In this document: in pieces, positions 25,253-34,360 of the stretch
Layout of the letters: each line of letters begins with the position of its first letter
How positions within the stretch are numbered: the first letter of the stretch is position 1
NCBI RefSeq assembly: GCF_020567425.1
Contig: NZ_JAJCVJ010000002.1
Location: forward strand, 971,068 to 1,035,067
Direction of reading: 5' to 3'
Length of the DNA stretch: 64,000 nucleotides
From: Salinirubrum litoreum
GTDB taxonomy: Archaea > Halobacteriota > Halobacteria > Halobacteriales > Haloferacaceae
Program-made: the position numbers and the translations under genes
Notes under the pieces: generated by a model
Databases searched by the model: none
Seen by the model: only the letters and a program-made list of their open reading frames with translations
Told to the model about the DNA's origin: nothing

Positions 25253-27592
25253 TCACTCCACCACGACCGACCGCGAGTCCCGCACCGGCAGGAGCGGCAG
25301 TTCGGGGAACGCGACCGAGACGGTGAACTCCATCTCGTCGCTCGTCCCGCCGAAGACACCGACCGGAATCGTCGTCTCGTCCGACAGGTAGCAGGTCTTC
25401 GTCGTCATCTCCACGTCGTTGACGGTCACCCTGATCCCGGCGCGGACGCCGCCGCCCCGGTTCCGGATCGTCACCTCCCGCATCTCGTTCTCGCCGGTCG
25501 CCACGCTGTCGGGGAAGGCACCCCACTCGATCTCGATCCGGGGGAGGCTCTCGGCCGACTCGACGACGCGTTCGGCGACACCCTCCGTCAGGCCGGCCCG
25601 CGTGAGTTCGGCGGTCCCGGCGTCCAGCACGTCGGCCGGACTGCGCAGGCCGCCGGTGGCGAGCGTTCCTGCGCGCCCCGAACCGATCCCGTCGATGGCC
25701 GTCAACCCGACCGCGTCGCGGCTGACGCCGTGTTCGACCCGGGCTTCGACGCGCGCGGCGAGGTTCGCGGCGTCTGGGCCGGAAAAGCGGTCCAGGAACT
25801 CCCGGAGCGCCGCGAGGAGTCGAAGCGCGTTCTGCCGGATCACCCACGCGTCGCTCCGCAGATCGGCCGGGGTAGAGCCGGTCATCGCCGCCCGGAGGAT
25901 GGCGAGCACCTTCCGGGGCCCGTCTTCGAGGTCGGTGTCGGTGCCGACGAGCATCGAGTCGACCGCGTCCGCCTCGTTCGACCGGGCCGACACCGACCGG
26001 AACTCGACGGCCCCGGCGACCGCCTCCAGCACCGCGTCGGTCGTGATCCGGTCGCGCTCACAGAGGTCGGCGAAGCGCCGGGCGGTGTCCAGTCGGAGGT
26101 AGTACTTCGAGGCGAGTCGGCCCAGCGTGGTCGCCTCGATCCGGAGGTCCTCGCCGGTCTCGACGAACCCGCCGTCGACGAGCGATTCGAGCGTGTCCCG
26201 CACGCGCTCCCGCAGGTTCTCGTAGCCGTACTCCTCCGGCTTCGATCTGGCCCGGACCGCGTAGAAGGTGGTGTCGAGCCACGACATGACGTCGTCCAGA
26301 TCGCGGATGGTGCCCATCGCGATCTCGGCGTTCAGGTGCGAGTCGAGGTCGGCCGCGAGTCGTGACTCGATCTCTTTGCCCTCCCGCAGGAGACGCCGGT
26401 ACTTGTCGGCCTCCGACCGGTCGCAGATCACCCAGCCGTAGCCCACGTCGTCGTAGCCCGGTCGCCCGGCCCGGCCGAGCATCTGGAGCACGTCCAGCGG
26501 GGAGATGTCGGTCTCGCCGTCGAGCGGGTCGTGGTACTTCGTGTCCCGGATGACGACACAGCGCGCCGGGAGGTTCACGCCCCACGCGAGCGTCGAAGTC
26601 GAGAAGAGGATCGAGATCTTCCCCTCTTTGAACCACTGCTCGACCTTGTCGCGGTCACCCTTCGACAGGCCGGCGTGGTGGAAGGCGACCCCGTCGAGTA
26701 CCGACTTCCGAAGGGTGTCGTTCGAGAGCTCTTTCGCGTCGGTGTGGAAGTCGTAGTCGCCGCGTGCGCCGATCGGGACGTCGCGTTCTGCCAACTCGTC
26801 GCGGGTCTTCTTCGCGGCCTGCACCGTATCCTGTCGGGACGAGACGAACACGAGCGCCTGCCCCTCCTCGCGGACGTGCGGTTCGGCCGTGTCCAGCGCC
26901 CGGTAGAGCCGGCGGTACTTGTCGGCGAAGGAGTTGTCGCCGTGGGTGTAGGTCTTCACCCCGGCGTGCAGGTCCACGGGGCGGTAGTCGTCGCCGAAGG
27001 CGAAGGTCGACTCCGGGGGTGCGTCCAGCCACTCCGCGACGTCGCCGATGTTCGGCATCGTCGCCGAGAGCGCGACGACGCGCGGGGCACAGAGCCGCCG
27101 CAGGCGGGAGACGGTCACTTCGAGGACGCCACCGCGTTCGTCCGAGTCCAGCAGGTGGACCTCGTCGATGACACAGCAGTCGACGTCGGTGATAAACTGG
27201 TAGCGCGGCGAGTCGTGTTTCCGGGTGGCGGAGTCGGCCTTCTCCGGCGTCATCACGAGGATGTCCGCACGCTCCGCCCGGCGGGGGTTCAGGTCGCGTT
27301 CGCCGGTGACGACGTACACCGAGTAGCCGAGCGACTCGAAGCGTTCCCACTCGGCCTCCTTCTCGTTGGTCAGCGCGCGCATCGGCGCGACGAAGAGCGC
27401 GGTGCCGCCGTCCCGCAGGGTCTTGCAGATGGCGAGTTCCGCGAGGGCCGTCTTCCCGCTGGCGGTCGGCGCGCTGGCGACCACGTTCTCGTCGGTCTCG
27501 AGGATGGCCGGCAGCGCCTCGCGTTGCATCCGGTTGAACTCCTCGAACCCGAAGGCGTCGGCGAACTCCGGCACGGCTTCGGCGACTCTCAT
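25253..27592 (-). CDS. Hel308/Ski2-like superfamily 2 helicase
   Basis: 779 residues. Q-motif FNRMQREAL, Walker A APTASGKT (41-48), DEVH (143-146), SAT (176-178), FSTSTLAWGVNLPA and QMLGRAGRPG place it in the Hel308/Ski2/Brr2 helicases. A winged-helix and ratchet region follow, and a helix-hairpin-helix (LTAIDGIGSGRAGTLA) lies near 640. The last ~100 residues (about 680-779) form an extra beta-rich domain (IEIEWGAFPDSVATGENEMR to the C-terminus) not typical of Hel308, similar to the immunoglobulin-like end of Brr2-type Sec63 modules. Expected role: ATP-driven unwinding at stalled forks, or RNA remodelling. The ATG at 27592 gives a canonical MRVAEAVPEF start. Confidence 0.92.
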   Translation of the reverse strand: MRVAEAVPEFADAFGFEEFNRMQREALPAILETDENVVASAPTASGKTALAELAICKTLRDGGTALFVAPMRALTNEKEAEWERFESLGYSVYVVTGERDLNPRRAERADILVMTPEKADSATRKHDSPRYQFITDVDCCVIDEVHLLDSDERGGVLEVTVSRLRRLCAPRVVALSATMPNIGDVAEWLDAPPESTFAFGDDYRPVDLHAGVKTYTHGDNSFADKYRRLYRALDTAEPHVREEGQALVFVSSRQDTVQAAKKTRDELAERDVPIGARGDYDFHTDAKELSNDTLRKSVLDGVAFHHAGLSKGDRDKVEQWFKEGKISILFSTSTLAWGVNLPARCVVIRDTKYHDPLDGETDISPLDVLQMLGRAGRPGYDDVGYGWVICDRSEADKYRRLLREGKEIESRLAADLDSHLNAEIAMGTIRDLDDVMSWLDTTFYAVRARSKPEEYGYENLRERVRDTLESLVDGGFVETGEDLRIEATTLGRLASKYYLRLDTARRFADLCERDRITTDAVLEAVAGAVEFRSVSARSNEADAVDSMLVGTDTDLEDGPRKVLAILRAAMTGSTPADLRSDAWVIRQNALRLLAALREFLDRFSGPDAANLAARVEARVEHGVSRDAVGLTAIDGIGSGRAGTLATGGLRSPADVLDAGTAELTRAGLTEGVAERVVESAESLPRIEIEWGAFPDSVATGENEMREVTIRNRGGGVRAGIRVTVNDVEMTTKTCYLSDETTIPVGVFGGTSDEMEFTVSVAFPELPLLPVRDSRSVVVE

Positions 27593-27775
27593 CGGGGGAC
27601 CACCACGCCGTGTTGCATCTGTCGGAAGCCGGCACCGCGTCGGCAAAGGCGTTTCCTTCCCGGTGCGTGGCGGGCGGTAGCGACACGGGACCGAGCGAGC
27701 GCGACAGCGGCCACCGGCGCACCGCGACCGCACGACCCCGGTCGATTTATCCGGCACTCGCCCCTACCACTGTTC

Positions 27776-28480
27776 GTGAGTACGACGACCGAGTCCGACC
27801 TCGTTTCCCTCTCGGCGGACTACCTCGGTGCGGTCAGACGCGGCCAGCCGACCGAGGAACACCGCACCCGACTCGCCGGGACGAGTTTCACCGACCTCCG
27901 GCAGGGCCTGCCGGACGACGACCACCGACTCGCCTTCTGGCTGAACGTCTACAACGCCGCCGTGCAGGACGTGTTGACCGACGACCCCGGCCGGTTCAGT
28001 CGCTGGCAGTTCTTCCGCAAGCCACTGCTGGTCGTCGCCAACCGAGAACTGTCGCCGGACGACATCGAACACGGCATCCTCCGGCGGTCGCAGACCGCGT
28101 GGGGACTCGGCTACGTCCCGAACCCACTGCCCTCCGGCTTCGAGCGCGGCCTCCGCGTCGAGTCGGTCGACCCCCGGATCCACTTCGCGCTGAACTGCGG
28201 GGCCAGCAGTTGCCCGGCCATCGAGGCGTACTCGGCCGAGACCATCGACGCGGAACTCGACCTGGCCGCCGAGACGTATCTGGCGAGCGAGGTGGCGTAC
28301 GATCCGGACCGGAACGTCGCTCGCGTCCCACGACTCTGTCGCTGGTATCGCGGCGACTTCGGCGGTCCCGAGGGCGTCCGCCGCATGCTCCGGCGCTACG
28401 ACGTGATCCCGGCGGAGGCCGACCCGAAACTGACCTACGCCGAGTACGACTGGGACCTCTCGCTCGGCAACTACCGGTAA
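27776..28480 (+). CDS. DUF547 domain protein
   Basis: 234 residues from GTG 27776, with TATA-like ATTTATCC about 28 bases upstream. Conserved DUF547 features are LAFWLNVYNAAV, FRKPLLVVANRELSPDDIEHGILR, DPRIHFALNCGASSCPAIEAYS (the family's Asn-Cys-Gly-x-Ser-Cys core) and the late LCRWYRGDFGG. The family is found in bacteria, archaea and plants and its activity is unknown; the conserved Cys/His suggests an enzyme. No signal peptide is visible. The methyltransferase gene follows 57 bases downstream with its own promoter. Confidence 0.9.
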   Translation: MSTTTESDLVSLSADYLGAVRRGQPTEEHRTRLAGTSFTDLRQGLPDDDHRLAFWLNVYNAAVQDVLTDDPGRFSRWQFFRKPLLVVANRELSPDDIEHGILRRSQTAWGLGYVPNPLPSGFERGLRVESVDPRIHFALNCGASSCPAIEAYSAETIDAELDLAAETYLASEVAYDPDRNVARVPRLCRWYRGDFGGPEGVRRMLRRYDVIPAEADPKLTYAEYDWDLSLGNYR

Positions 28481-28537
28481 CCGCCGACCCGCCGTGTCTG
28501 ACGGATAGCTTTTCCCTCCACGGACCCACCTCTCGGT

Positions 28538-29746
28538 GTGTCAGACTTCGCCGACGCCGACGCCAGTTCGCCCGACGACTACGCCTTTCGGCGCTACCTG
28601 ACGGCGAAGACGACCGTCGACGACCGGGCGCTCCACGGCCCGACCGAGGCGCGCCTCGAAACCGAACTGGCCGACCTGTCGGCGGCGCGGGACCGCGAGA
28701 CGCCGGTTCGGGTGCTGGAGGTCGGTGCCGGCGTCGGGACGACGCTCCCCCGACTGCTGGCGCGCGACCGCCTGCCGGGGCGGGTTCACTACACGCTGCT
28801 GGACCGCGAGGCCGGGAACGTCGAGCACGCCCGCGAGCGTCTGCGGGCGTGGGGTGATCGGGCCGACACGCCGGTCGACCGCGCCGAACCGGACGACCCG
28901 GCCGACGACCTGCGACTCTCACACGACGACGGCATCGTGACGGTTCGGTTCGAGACGGCCGACGCCTTCCGGTTCGTCGCCGACCGCGCTGTCGACGACC
29001 CGGCGTACGACCTCCTGCTCGCACAGGCGTTTCTCGACCTGATCGACCTCGACGACGACCTGCCGCGCCTCCTCTCTGTCGTCGCCGACGGCGGACTGAT
29101 CTACGCGCCGATCACCTTCGACGGCGAGACGGTGTTCGAGCCGACCCCCGCCGGCCTGCGGGACGAGGCGGTGCTCGACCTGTACCACGCGACGATGGAC
29201 GCGCCGGACCGGCCGGGGTCGAGTACGACCGGCCGCGAGTTGCTGACCGCACTTCCCGCGTGTGGCTGTGCGATCCTCTCGGCCGGTGCCTCCGACTGGC
29301 TCGTCTACCCGCAGGGCGGCGACCGCCCGGAGGCGGTCGCCGAGGGTGACGACGCGAGTACCGACAAACGGTCGGCCGACGCGACCGCCGACCAACCACC
29401 GCAGGACGCGACCGAACTCGAACAGGGCGGCGACGAGCGACGCGAGGAGCCGCCCGTCCCGGGCGTGACGGCGACGGAGATCCCCGAGGTCGAAACACAG
29501 CGACCCCCGACCGACGAGAGCCACTATCACGCCGACGAGGCGTACTTCTGCCACCACATCGTGAACACGGTCGAGTCGGCGGTCGCCGAGGTGCTGGCCG
29601 GCGAGACGAGCGTCGATCCGACGAGCGCCGACCTCACCCGCGAAGACCTCCGGACGTGGGCCGAGACGCGCCACCGACAGATCGACGCCGGCGACCTGCT
29701 CTACCTCGCGCACAACCTCGATCTACTGGCGCGCGTCCGGCGGTAA
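28538..29746 (+). CDS. Class I SAM-dependent methyltransferase
   Basis: 402 residues from GTG 28538, with TAGCTTTT about 28 bases upstream. VRVLEVGAGVGTTLPRLL (57-74) is the SAM-binding motif I, YTLLDRE motif II, and YDLLLAQAFLDLIDLDD the motif IV region. A disordered acidic linker (about 268-325, rich in Asp, Ala and Thr) separates the methyltransferase from a C-terminal helical part containing HADEAYFCHHIVNTVESAV. The substrate is unknown. It converges on a CDP-alcohol phosphatidyltransferase gene (6-base gap), so a lipid substrate is possible but only a guess. Confidence 0.88.
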   Translation: MSDFADADASSPDDYAFRRYLTAKTTVDDRALHGPTEARLETELADLSAARDRETPVRVLEVGAGVGTTLPRLLARDRLPGRVHYTLLDREAGNVEHARERLRAWGDRADTPVDRAEPDDPADDLRLSHDDGIVTVRFETADAFRFVADRAVDDPAYDLLLAQAFLDLIDLDDDLPRLLSVVADGGLIYAPITFDGETVFEPTPAGLRDEAVLDLYHATMDAPDRPGSSTTGRELLTALPACGCAILSAGASDWLVYPQGGDRPEAVAEGDDASTDKRSADATADQPPQDATELEQGGDERREEPPVPGVTATEIPEVETQRPPTDESHYHADEAYFCHHIVNTVESAVAEVLAGETSVDPTSADLTREDLRTWAETRHRQIDAGDLLYLAHNLDLLARVRR

Positions 29747-29752
29747 CTCGGC

Positions 29753-30562
29753 TCACGCTTCGTCGGCCGACAGGCGACCCGAGACGTACAGCCAGTCCCG
29801 AGCGAAGCCGACGAGCAGTGGCACACCGACGAGCAGGGCACCCAGTCCGGCGACCGCGGGCGAGACGACCGGCGTCAGCGCGACCGCGACGAAGCCCATC
29901 TGCGCGCCGGCCAGCAGCCGGCGACTCGACTTCGGCGGGAGGTCGTGGACCACGAGTTCCCGGTGCTCGCGCAGGCGAATCCCGCCGACGAACAGGTAGC
30001 GCGCCACCCCGATCGCGAGATACCACGCCGGTATCTGCCCGGCGACACACCCGACGAGTGGCGCGACCAGCAGACCGAGGGCGTCGAACTCCACGTCCAG
30101 CGTCTCGCCCAGCACCGTCACCCGGTCCCGAGCGCGAGCGACCGCGCCGTCGATGGCGTCCAGCAGGGCCGACAGCCCGTAGCCCAGCGCCGGGAGCCAC
30201 GCCAATTCGGTCCCGATCCACGGCACCGCGAGAAATCCCGCGACCCAGGCGAGCAGGACGCCCCGCGTCAGCGTGACGAGGTTCCCCGCGCCGAGCGTCG
30301 GCAGGAGTCGGTCGGCGTCGTGCCGACGATTCGTGTCGAGGTGTCGCTGGAGGAGAAACAGTTCCGCACCGAGGACGATTCCCGCGACCGCGAGCCATCG
30401 GGTGGCAGTCTCGGGGATCACCCACCAGAGGAGGCCGTAGCCAGCGAGCGTCAGGGTCACTGCGACGACAGCGTGGAGGGTCGCCCGGCGTCTGAGTGTC
30501 GCCAGCGCCGAGGCTCGTTCGTGGCGGTCGCCGTCGCGGCGCAGGCCGTCGAACCGACTCAC
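29753..30562 (-). CDS. CDP-alcohol phosphatidyltransferase family protein
   Basis: 269 residues and about seven transmembrane helices. LDAIDGAVARARDRVTVLG followed by ETLDVEFDALG fits the family signature D-x2-DG-x2-AR-x8-G-x3-D-x3-D in full, so it should be catalytically active with divalent metal. It transfers a phospho-alcohol group from a CDP-activated lipid in the membrane, for example in archaeal phospholipid head-group synthesis. Which alcohol it uses cannot be told. The helix layout of two N-terminal helices before the motif is longer than minimal members. The start ATG at 30562 gives MSRFDGLRRDGDRHER. Confidence 0.92.
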   Translation of the reverse strand: MSRFDGLRRDGDRHERASALATLRRRATLHAVVAVTLTLAGYGLLWWVIPETATRWLAVAGIVLGAELFLLQRHLDTNRRHDADRLLPTLGAGNLVTLTRGVLLAWVAGFLAVPWIGTELAWLPALGYGLSALLDAIDGAVARARDRVTVLGETLDVEFDALGLLVAPLVGCVAGQIPAWYLAIGVARYLFVGGIRLREHRELVVHDLPPKSSRRLLAGAQMGFVAVALTPVVSPAVAGLGALLVGVPLLVGFARDWLYVSGRLSADEA

Positions 30563-30646
30563 GATGGGAGACAGGGCACGGATCGGCTTAGTTCTACTCG
30601 ATGGACGACAGATCGAGCGACGGCGATCACCGGGAAGTGAGACGAG

Positions 30647-31066
30647 TCAGAGCAGCCCGCGCACCGCACCGGCCGCGAGGATCGGCAGACCGAGCGCGCT
30701 GGCGACCGTCAGCACGAACAGTTGCCCGGTCGTCGGCCACGTCAGAAGCGCGCCCTGCCACGCCAGCCAGCCGGCGAAGCAGACCAGCACGAACAGTCCG
30801 AACGAGAAACCGTTGACGACCGCCCGCCGGAGCGAGTGCGAGACGAGGCCGACGAGCGCACCGCCGAGGATCAGCCCGCCCCAGTGGACCGCGCTGACGG
30901 CGACACCCACGAGGACTGCGACGAGCAGTGCCGGCTCTGCGTACCGACCCCGACGGACCGGCGCGAGTGCGGCGTCGATCCGAGCGCGCCCCGCGAGGTG
31001 GTCGGTGTCGTCGGTCGCGTCGGTCGGATCGCTGTCGGTGTCGTCCGGCGCGGTAGCGACGCTCAT
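30647..31066 (-). CDS. Membrane protein downstream of penicillin acylase
   Basis: 139 residues: an acidic N-terminal tail (DDTDSDPTDATDDTDH), then four transmembrane segments (about 45-60, 64-80, 88-104 and 115-139), with HSLRRAVVNGFSFG in a cytoplasmic loop. The pattern matches short haloarchaeal membrane proteins of unknown function. The start overlaps the acylase stop as ATGA, so the two are translationally coupled and possibly work together. Confidence 0.75.
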   Translation of the reverse strand: MSVATAPDDTDSDPTDATDDTDHLAGRARIDAALAPVRRGRYAEPALLVAVLVGVAVSAVHWGGLILGGALVGLVSHSLRRAVVNGFSFGLFVLVCFAGWLAWQGALLTWPTTGQLFVLTVASALGLPILAAGAVRGLL

Positions 31067-33555
31067 CCGGCACCCTCCTCGCCCGCATCGGTGAACACCA
31101 GATCCGGTTCGCCGGCGGGGGCGGTCATCGACAGTCGCTTGTAGTCGCCGTCGGCCCACATACCGAGTTGGTCGTGGTAGTGGTCCGACCAAAAGACTCC
31201 CGACTGGCCGCCGGGGACGACGCCGCCGGAGGCCGACTCGTTGCCGAACGCGACGACCATCCGCCAGCTACTCCCGGCCTGCCGGCCCTCGGCGTACCGG
31301 AAGTTGAAGACGGTGAAGTCGCCGCCCGACATCCCGCGCTCCGGGAGGTTCAGGAACGACTGGTCGAACGGGTGGTCCAGATCGAGACGGTTGTAGTCGC
31401 CGTACGTCTCGTAGTCCTGCTCGGCGATGCGGTCTGCGGTGCGGTTCATCGCGCGGGCCGCGATGTCGGCTCGCGTCTCGCGTTCCCGTGTTCGCCGGTC
31501 GTCGAACCACTCGCTGTCGGCCGGGAGCGTCTGGAGGACGTGGTGCTTGGGGTAGTAGCTCTCGTCCAGTCCGTTCGGGCGGAACTCGTCGCCGAACGTC
31601 TGGTTGCGGAAGGATTCGAGCCAGAGGCGGTAGACGAGCGCCCCCTCCGAGTCGGCGGCCATCCGGCGGTCCCAGTCGGCGACCGTGTCTGCGTGGTTCC
31701 GGGCCTCGGGACGCATCTCGGCGCGTGCCCGCTCGCTGGTCGCGTACGGGACGAACCGGTCGGCGTCGGCGGTGCGGGTGTCGCGCTGGAGGTCCTTCAC
31801 GAACTGGGGGTCCATCGGCTCGTCGCTCTCCGCGCGGGCGTCGAGTCGCTCGTAGATTCGCTGGCCGCGATACGGGTCGGCGTAGGTGTCGCTGGTCCCG
31901 ATGTAGAAGTCGGGATCGTCGATCGTTCGCTGGTTCGCGGTGGCGAGGTAGTCGGGGTTCTCGACGTGCGGGATGGACTCGAAGGGGACGAAGCCGGACC
32001 ACGTCGAGGTCTCGTAGGGGCGGTAGCCGGGCCACTCGCCCTCGCCGGCGGAGCCGTCGAAGAGCTGATCGCCCCGGACGACCTCGCCCTCTGTTCGGCG
32101 GACCGGGTACTTGCCGGCGGGGTAGAACAGCGTCTCGCCGGATCGGCTGGCGAGCACGAAGTTCTGCGCGGGCACGTCCCAGATGCGGAGTGCGTCGCGG
32201 GCCTCGGCCATCGACTCGGCGCGGTTGAGGCGGAAGACGCCCAGCGACTCGTTGGTCGCCGAGAAGCCCGGCCACGCGACCGCGACCTCTCTGCCCTCGC
32301 GTTCGATGACCGGCCCGTGGACCGTCTTCCGGACTTCGACGGTCTCCTCGCGCAGGTCGCCCGCGTCGGTCTTCACCGGGATGGTCTCGGTCGTCGTCTC
32401 GAAGTCGCGAAACGCGCCCTCGTAGCGGTACTGGTCGTCGCGCGTCTCGTAGGTGTAGAGGTCGGTGAAGTCGCCGCCGACGTTGGTGACGCCCCACGCC
32501 ACGTCGTCGGTCCGGCCGATGACGACCATCGGCACGCCGGGGAAGGTGACCCCCCGCGTGTGGGTGTCGGGCGCGTCGAGGTGCATCTCGTACCAGACGC
32601 CCGGGACGGTCAGCGCGAGGTGCGGGTCGTTGGCGAGGATGGGTTGGCCGGACGCGGTCTCGTCGCCGGAGATCACCCAGTTGTTCGAGCCGATGCCCGG
32701 TTCGTGGTCGTAGGCTTCGACCCAGTCGTAGAGCGCGGTGTAGTCGCCGGTCGCCGAGTCGGTCCCACCGGCCCACGGCTGGTCGGTCTGGGCTGCCGAC
32801 GCGTCGCCGGCGTCCGGTTCGAAGGTCGCGTCGACGCTCGCCGGATCGAACGGCGCGGCGTCGGACTCGCCGCGGACGACCGGCGTGTCGTGGGCGAGGC
32901 GGTTCGGATACAGGTCGCTCGCCTCGGGACCGAGTCGGTCGCGGACGGTCGCCCGGCGCAGGTCGGCGAAGTTGCCCGACAGTTGCCACGCGATCTGTTT
33001 CCCGATCAGGAGCGTGTCCACCGGGGTCCACTCCTTCGGCGTGTACTCGAGCAGTTCGAACTCCGGCGGGAGTGGCTGGGTGTCGCGGTAGTGGTTCACC
33101 CCGGCGGAGAACGCCTCCACCGAGGGGCCGGCCTCGGTGTCCTCGATCGAGCGCCACGAGGCTTCGGCCGCGCCCCGGAAGTCCATCTGCCGGTGGAAGC
33201 GGTCGGAGTCGAGCGCCTGCTCGCCAAAGGCCCCGGAGAGGTTCCCGCCGATCAGGCGGCGCTGGAGGTCCATCTGGAACAGTCGGTCGCGCGCCTGGAC
33301 GTAGCCGACCGCGAAGTAGAGCGCCCGGTCGTTCTCGGCGGAGACGTGCGGGACGCCGTGGGCGTCGTAGGTGACGGTCGCCTCGCCGTAGGGGTTCTCG
33401 ATCTGCTGGCCCCCGCCGGGTTGGGAGACCCCGGCGTACACGTCGCCGGAGAGTGGCGCGGCCAGTCCGAGGTAGGTGGGCGCGAGCGCGGAGACGGCGA
33501 CGAGGGCGAGCGCGAACCCGACGGCGAGAACGGGTTCGAGTCGGTTCCGGACCAT
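31063..33555 (-). CDS. Penicillin acylase family Ntn-hydrolase
   Basis: 830 residues, the usual length for the unprocessed precursor. An N-terminal hydrophobic segment (about 10-33) serves as signal or anchor. YDAHGVPHVSA, GYVQARDRLFQMDLQRR and GIGSNNWVISG are the family landmarks. After self-cleavage, S290 in GSNNW becomes the N-terminal nucleophile of the beta chain; the preceding acidic stretch (about 230-285) is the expected spacer. NDPHL and the later SGGVVPGGQSG region also fit. It hydrolyses amide bonds of an unknown substrate outside the membrane; acyl-homoserine lactones or N-acyl amino acids are possible. The gene start adjoins the 800-base repeat region. Confidence 0.94.
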   Translation of the reverse strand: MVRNRLEPVLAVGFALALVAVSALAPTYLGLAAPLSGDVYAGVSQPGGGQQIENPYGEATVTYDAHGVPHVSAENDRALYFAVGYVQARDRLFQMDLQRRLIGGNLSGAFGEQALDSDRFHRQMDFRGAAEASWRSIEDTEAGPSVEAFSAGVNHYRDTQPLPPEFELLEYTPKEWTPVDTLLIGKQIAWQLSGNFADLRRATVRDRLGPEASDLYPNRLAHDTPVVRGESDAAPFDPASVDATFEPDAGDASAAQTDQPWAGGTDSATGDYTALYDWVEAYDHEPGIGSNNWVISGDETASGQPILANDPHLALTVPGVWYEMHLDAPDTHTRGVTFPGVPMVVIGRTDDVAWGVTNVGGDFTDLYTYETRDDQYRYEGAFRDFETTTETIPVKTDAGDLREETVEVRKTVHGPVIEREGREVAVAWPGFSATNESLGVFRLNRAESMAEARDALRIWDVPAQNFVLASRSGETLFYPAGKYPVRRTEGEVVRGDQLFDGSAGEGEWPGYRPYETSTWSGFVPFESIPHVENPDYLATANQRTIDDPDFYIGTSDTYADPYRGQRIYERLDARAESDEPMDPQFVKDLQRDTRTADADRFVPYATSERARAEMRPEARNHADTVADWDRRMAADSEGALVYRLWLESFRNQTFGDEFRPNGLDESYYPKHHVLQTLPADSEWFDDRRTRERETRADIAARAMNRTADRIAEQDYETYGDYNRLDLDHPFDQSFLNLPERGMSGGDFTVFNFRYAEGRQAGSSWRMVVAFGNESASGGVVPGGQSGVFWSDHYHDQLGMWADGDYKRLSMTAPAGEPDLVFTDAGEEGAG

Positions 33556-33639
33556 AGATCATGCGGGACCGCGCCGGTGTTAACTGTTGTGACACCGAGA
33601 GGACCGAGACTGATACGTGGATTCTGTCGATGTCGGCGG

Positions 33640-33995
33640 GAACTCGGTCGAATCGGTCGCAGACGACGAGAGGTGAAAGCCCCCGGCCGCTCGACCTCCC
33701 GCGACTCGCTGTGCTCCTCAGTCAGGCGAGCCGGCTTGCCGGCTCGCCTTCCTTCCGGTGCTGACGGGCGAGCCAAGCCTCGCCCGTCTGCTCGCGAGAC
33801 CTTCGGTCTCGCCCTGCTTGCGTCGTCGGGGGAGGATCGACCGGCCGGCCCCTTTCAGTCCCACCCGGAGATTTCGCGGGGACGCATGCGACTCCCGGTG
33901 GACCAGTCGCTTTCAGCGTGTGTGCCTACCTGCGACCGTCGGCGCGAGATGAACTCGCGCCAGCCCGGTCGACTGGTGCCTGTGTCGTGAGTCGG
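33640..33995 (+). repeat. Type 1 structured element, copy A
   Basis: About 356 bases matching the minus-strand copy at 38248-38597. Conserved blocks include GGTGAAAGCCCCCGGC (33672-33687), GGCCCCTTTCAGTCCCACCC, GACCAGTCG and the last 55 bases. TGAAAG/CCGGC in the first block can pair with GCCGG/CTTTCA in the second, closing a domain of variable hairpins: 33725-33748 (11-bp stem), 33763-33788 (10-bp stem) and 33794-33812 (stem with a CTTCGG tetraloop). ACCAGTCG (33902-33909) pairs with CGACTGGT (33969-33976), closing a domain that holds an 8-bp hairpin, GGCGCGAG-ATGAA-CTCGCGCC. This is suggestive of a structured RNA. Confidence 0.8.
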
Positions 33996-34029
33996 AGGTT
34001 CAGTTCAGTTCAGTTGTCGCAGTGCTCTG

Positions 34030-34300
34030 CGGTCGGCGCGCGCGTCTGGCGCGTGCGAGGGAGGTCGGCGCGGGCGGTGCCGAGAGCGCCGACCGAGGCT
34101 GGGGAGGACGAGGTGCGGTGCTGTCGCGGGTGCGGTCGTGGCAGAGGTGCGCTAGCAATCGTAGCGGTGCTGGTGCTGTGGCGGTCGCGGTTGCAGTTCG
34201 GTGCTGTCGCGGTTCCGCTGGTAGGTGCGCTAGATAGAGTAGCGGTCCCGGTGCTGTCGCGGTCTGCGGTGAGACCGCAGTTTACGATGCGGTAGTTGTC
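34030..34300 (+). repeat. Type 2 structured element, copy 2
   Basis: Same order as copy 1 near 8.8-9.0 kb: a GC hairpin around 34036-34058, a 9-bp stem (34063-34071 with 34086-34094) around GGGCGGTGCCGAGA, the core GGCTGGGGAGGACGAGGTGC starting near 34097, then degenerate GCGGTGCTG repeats to about 34300. The stem sequence differs from copy 1 at three pairs, each compensated. Confidence 0.75.
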
Positions 34301-34360
34301 GCAGTCGCAGTTTTCGGTGTCGTCTCAGTCCGAGTCGCGTCCAACACCACCACGACAGTA

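Larger units (their letters stand above)
33556..34360. other. 805-base non-coding region holding two repeat elements
   Basis: This region lies between the penicillin acylase start and the Nudix stop. No real gene is visible; the longest frame (33918-34295) runs across repeat sequence and is Arg/Ala/Val-rich. It carries a type 1 structured element (33640-33995), a CAGTT triplication (about 34000-34015) and a type 2 element (34030-34300) in direct succession, all read on the plus strand. Confidence 0.75.

Noticed and set aside
33918-34295. 125-codon plus-strand frame and the shorter 34022-34237 frame
   Set aside because: They run through both dispersed elements; the part resembling the 8.9 kb copy reflects shared repeat DNA, not a conserved protein.
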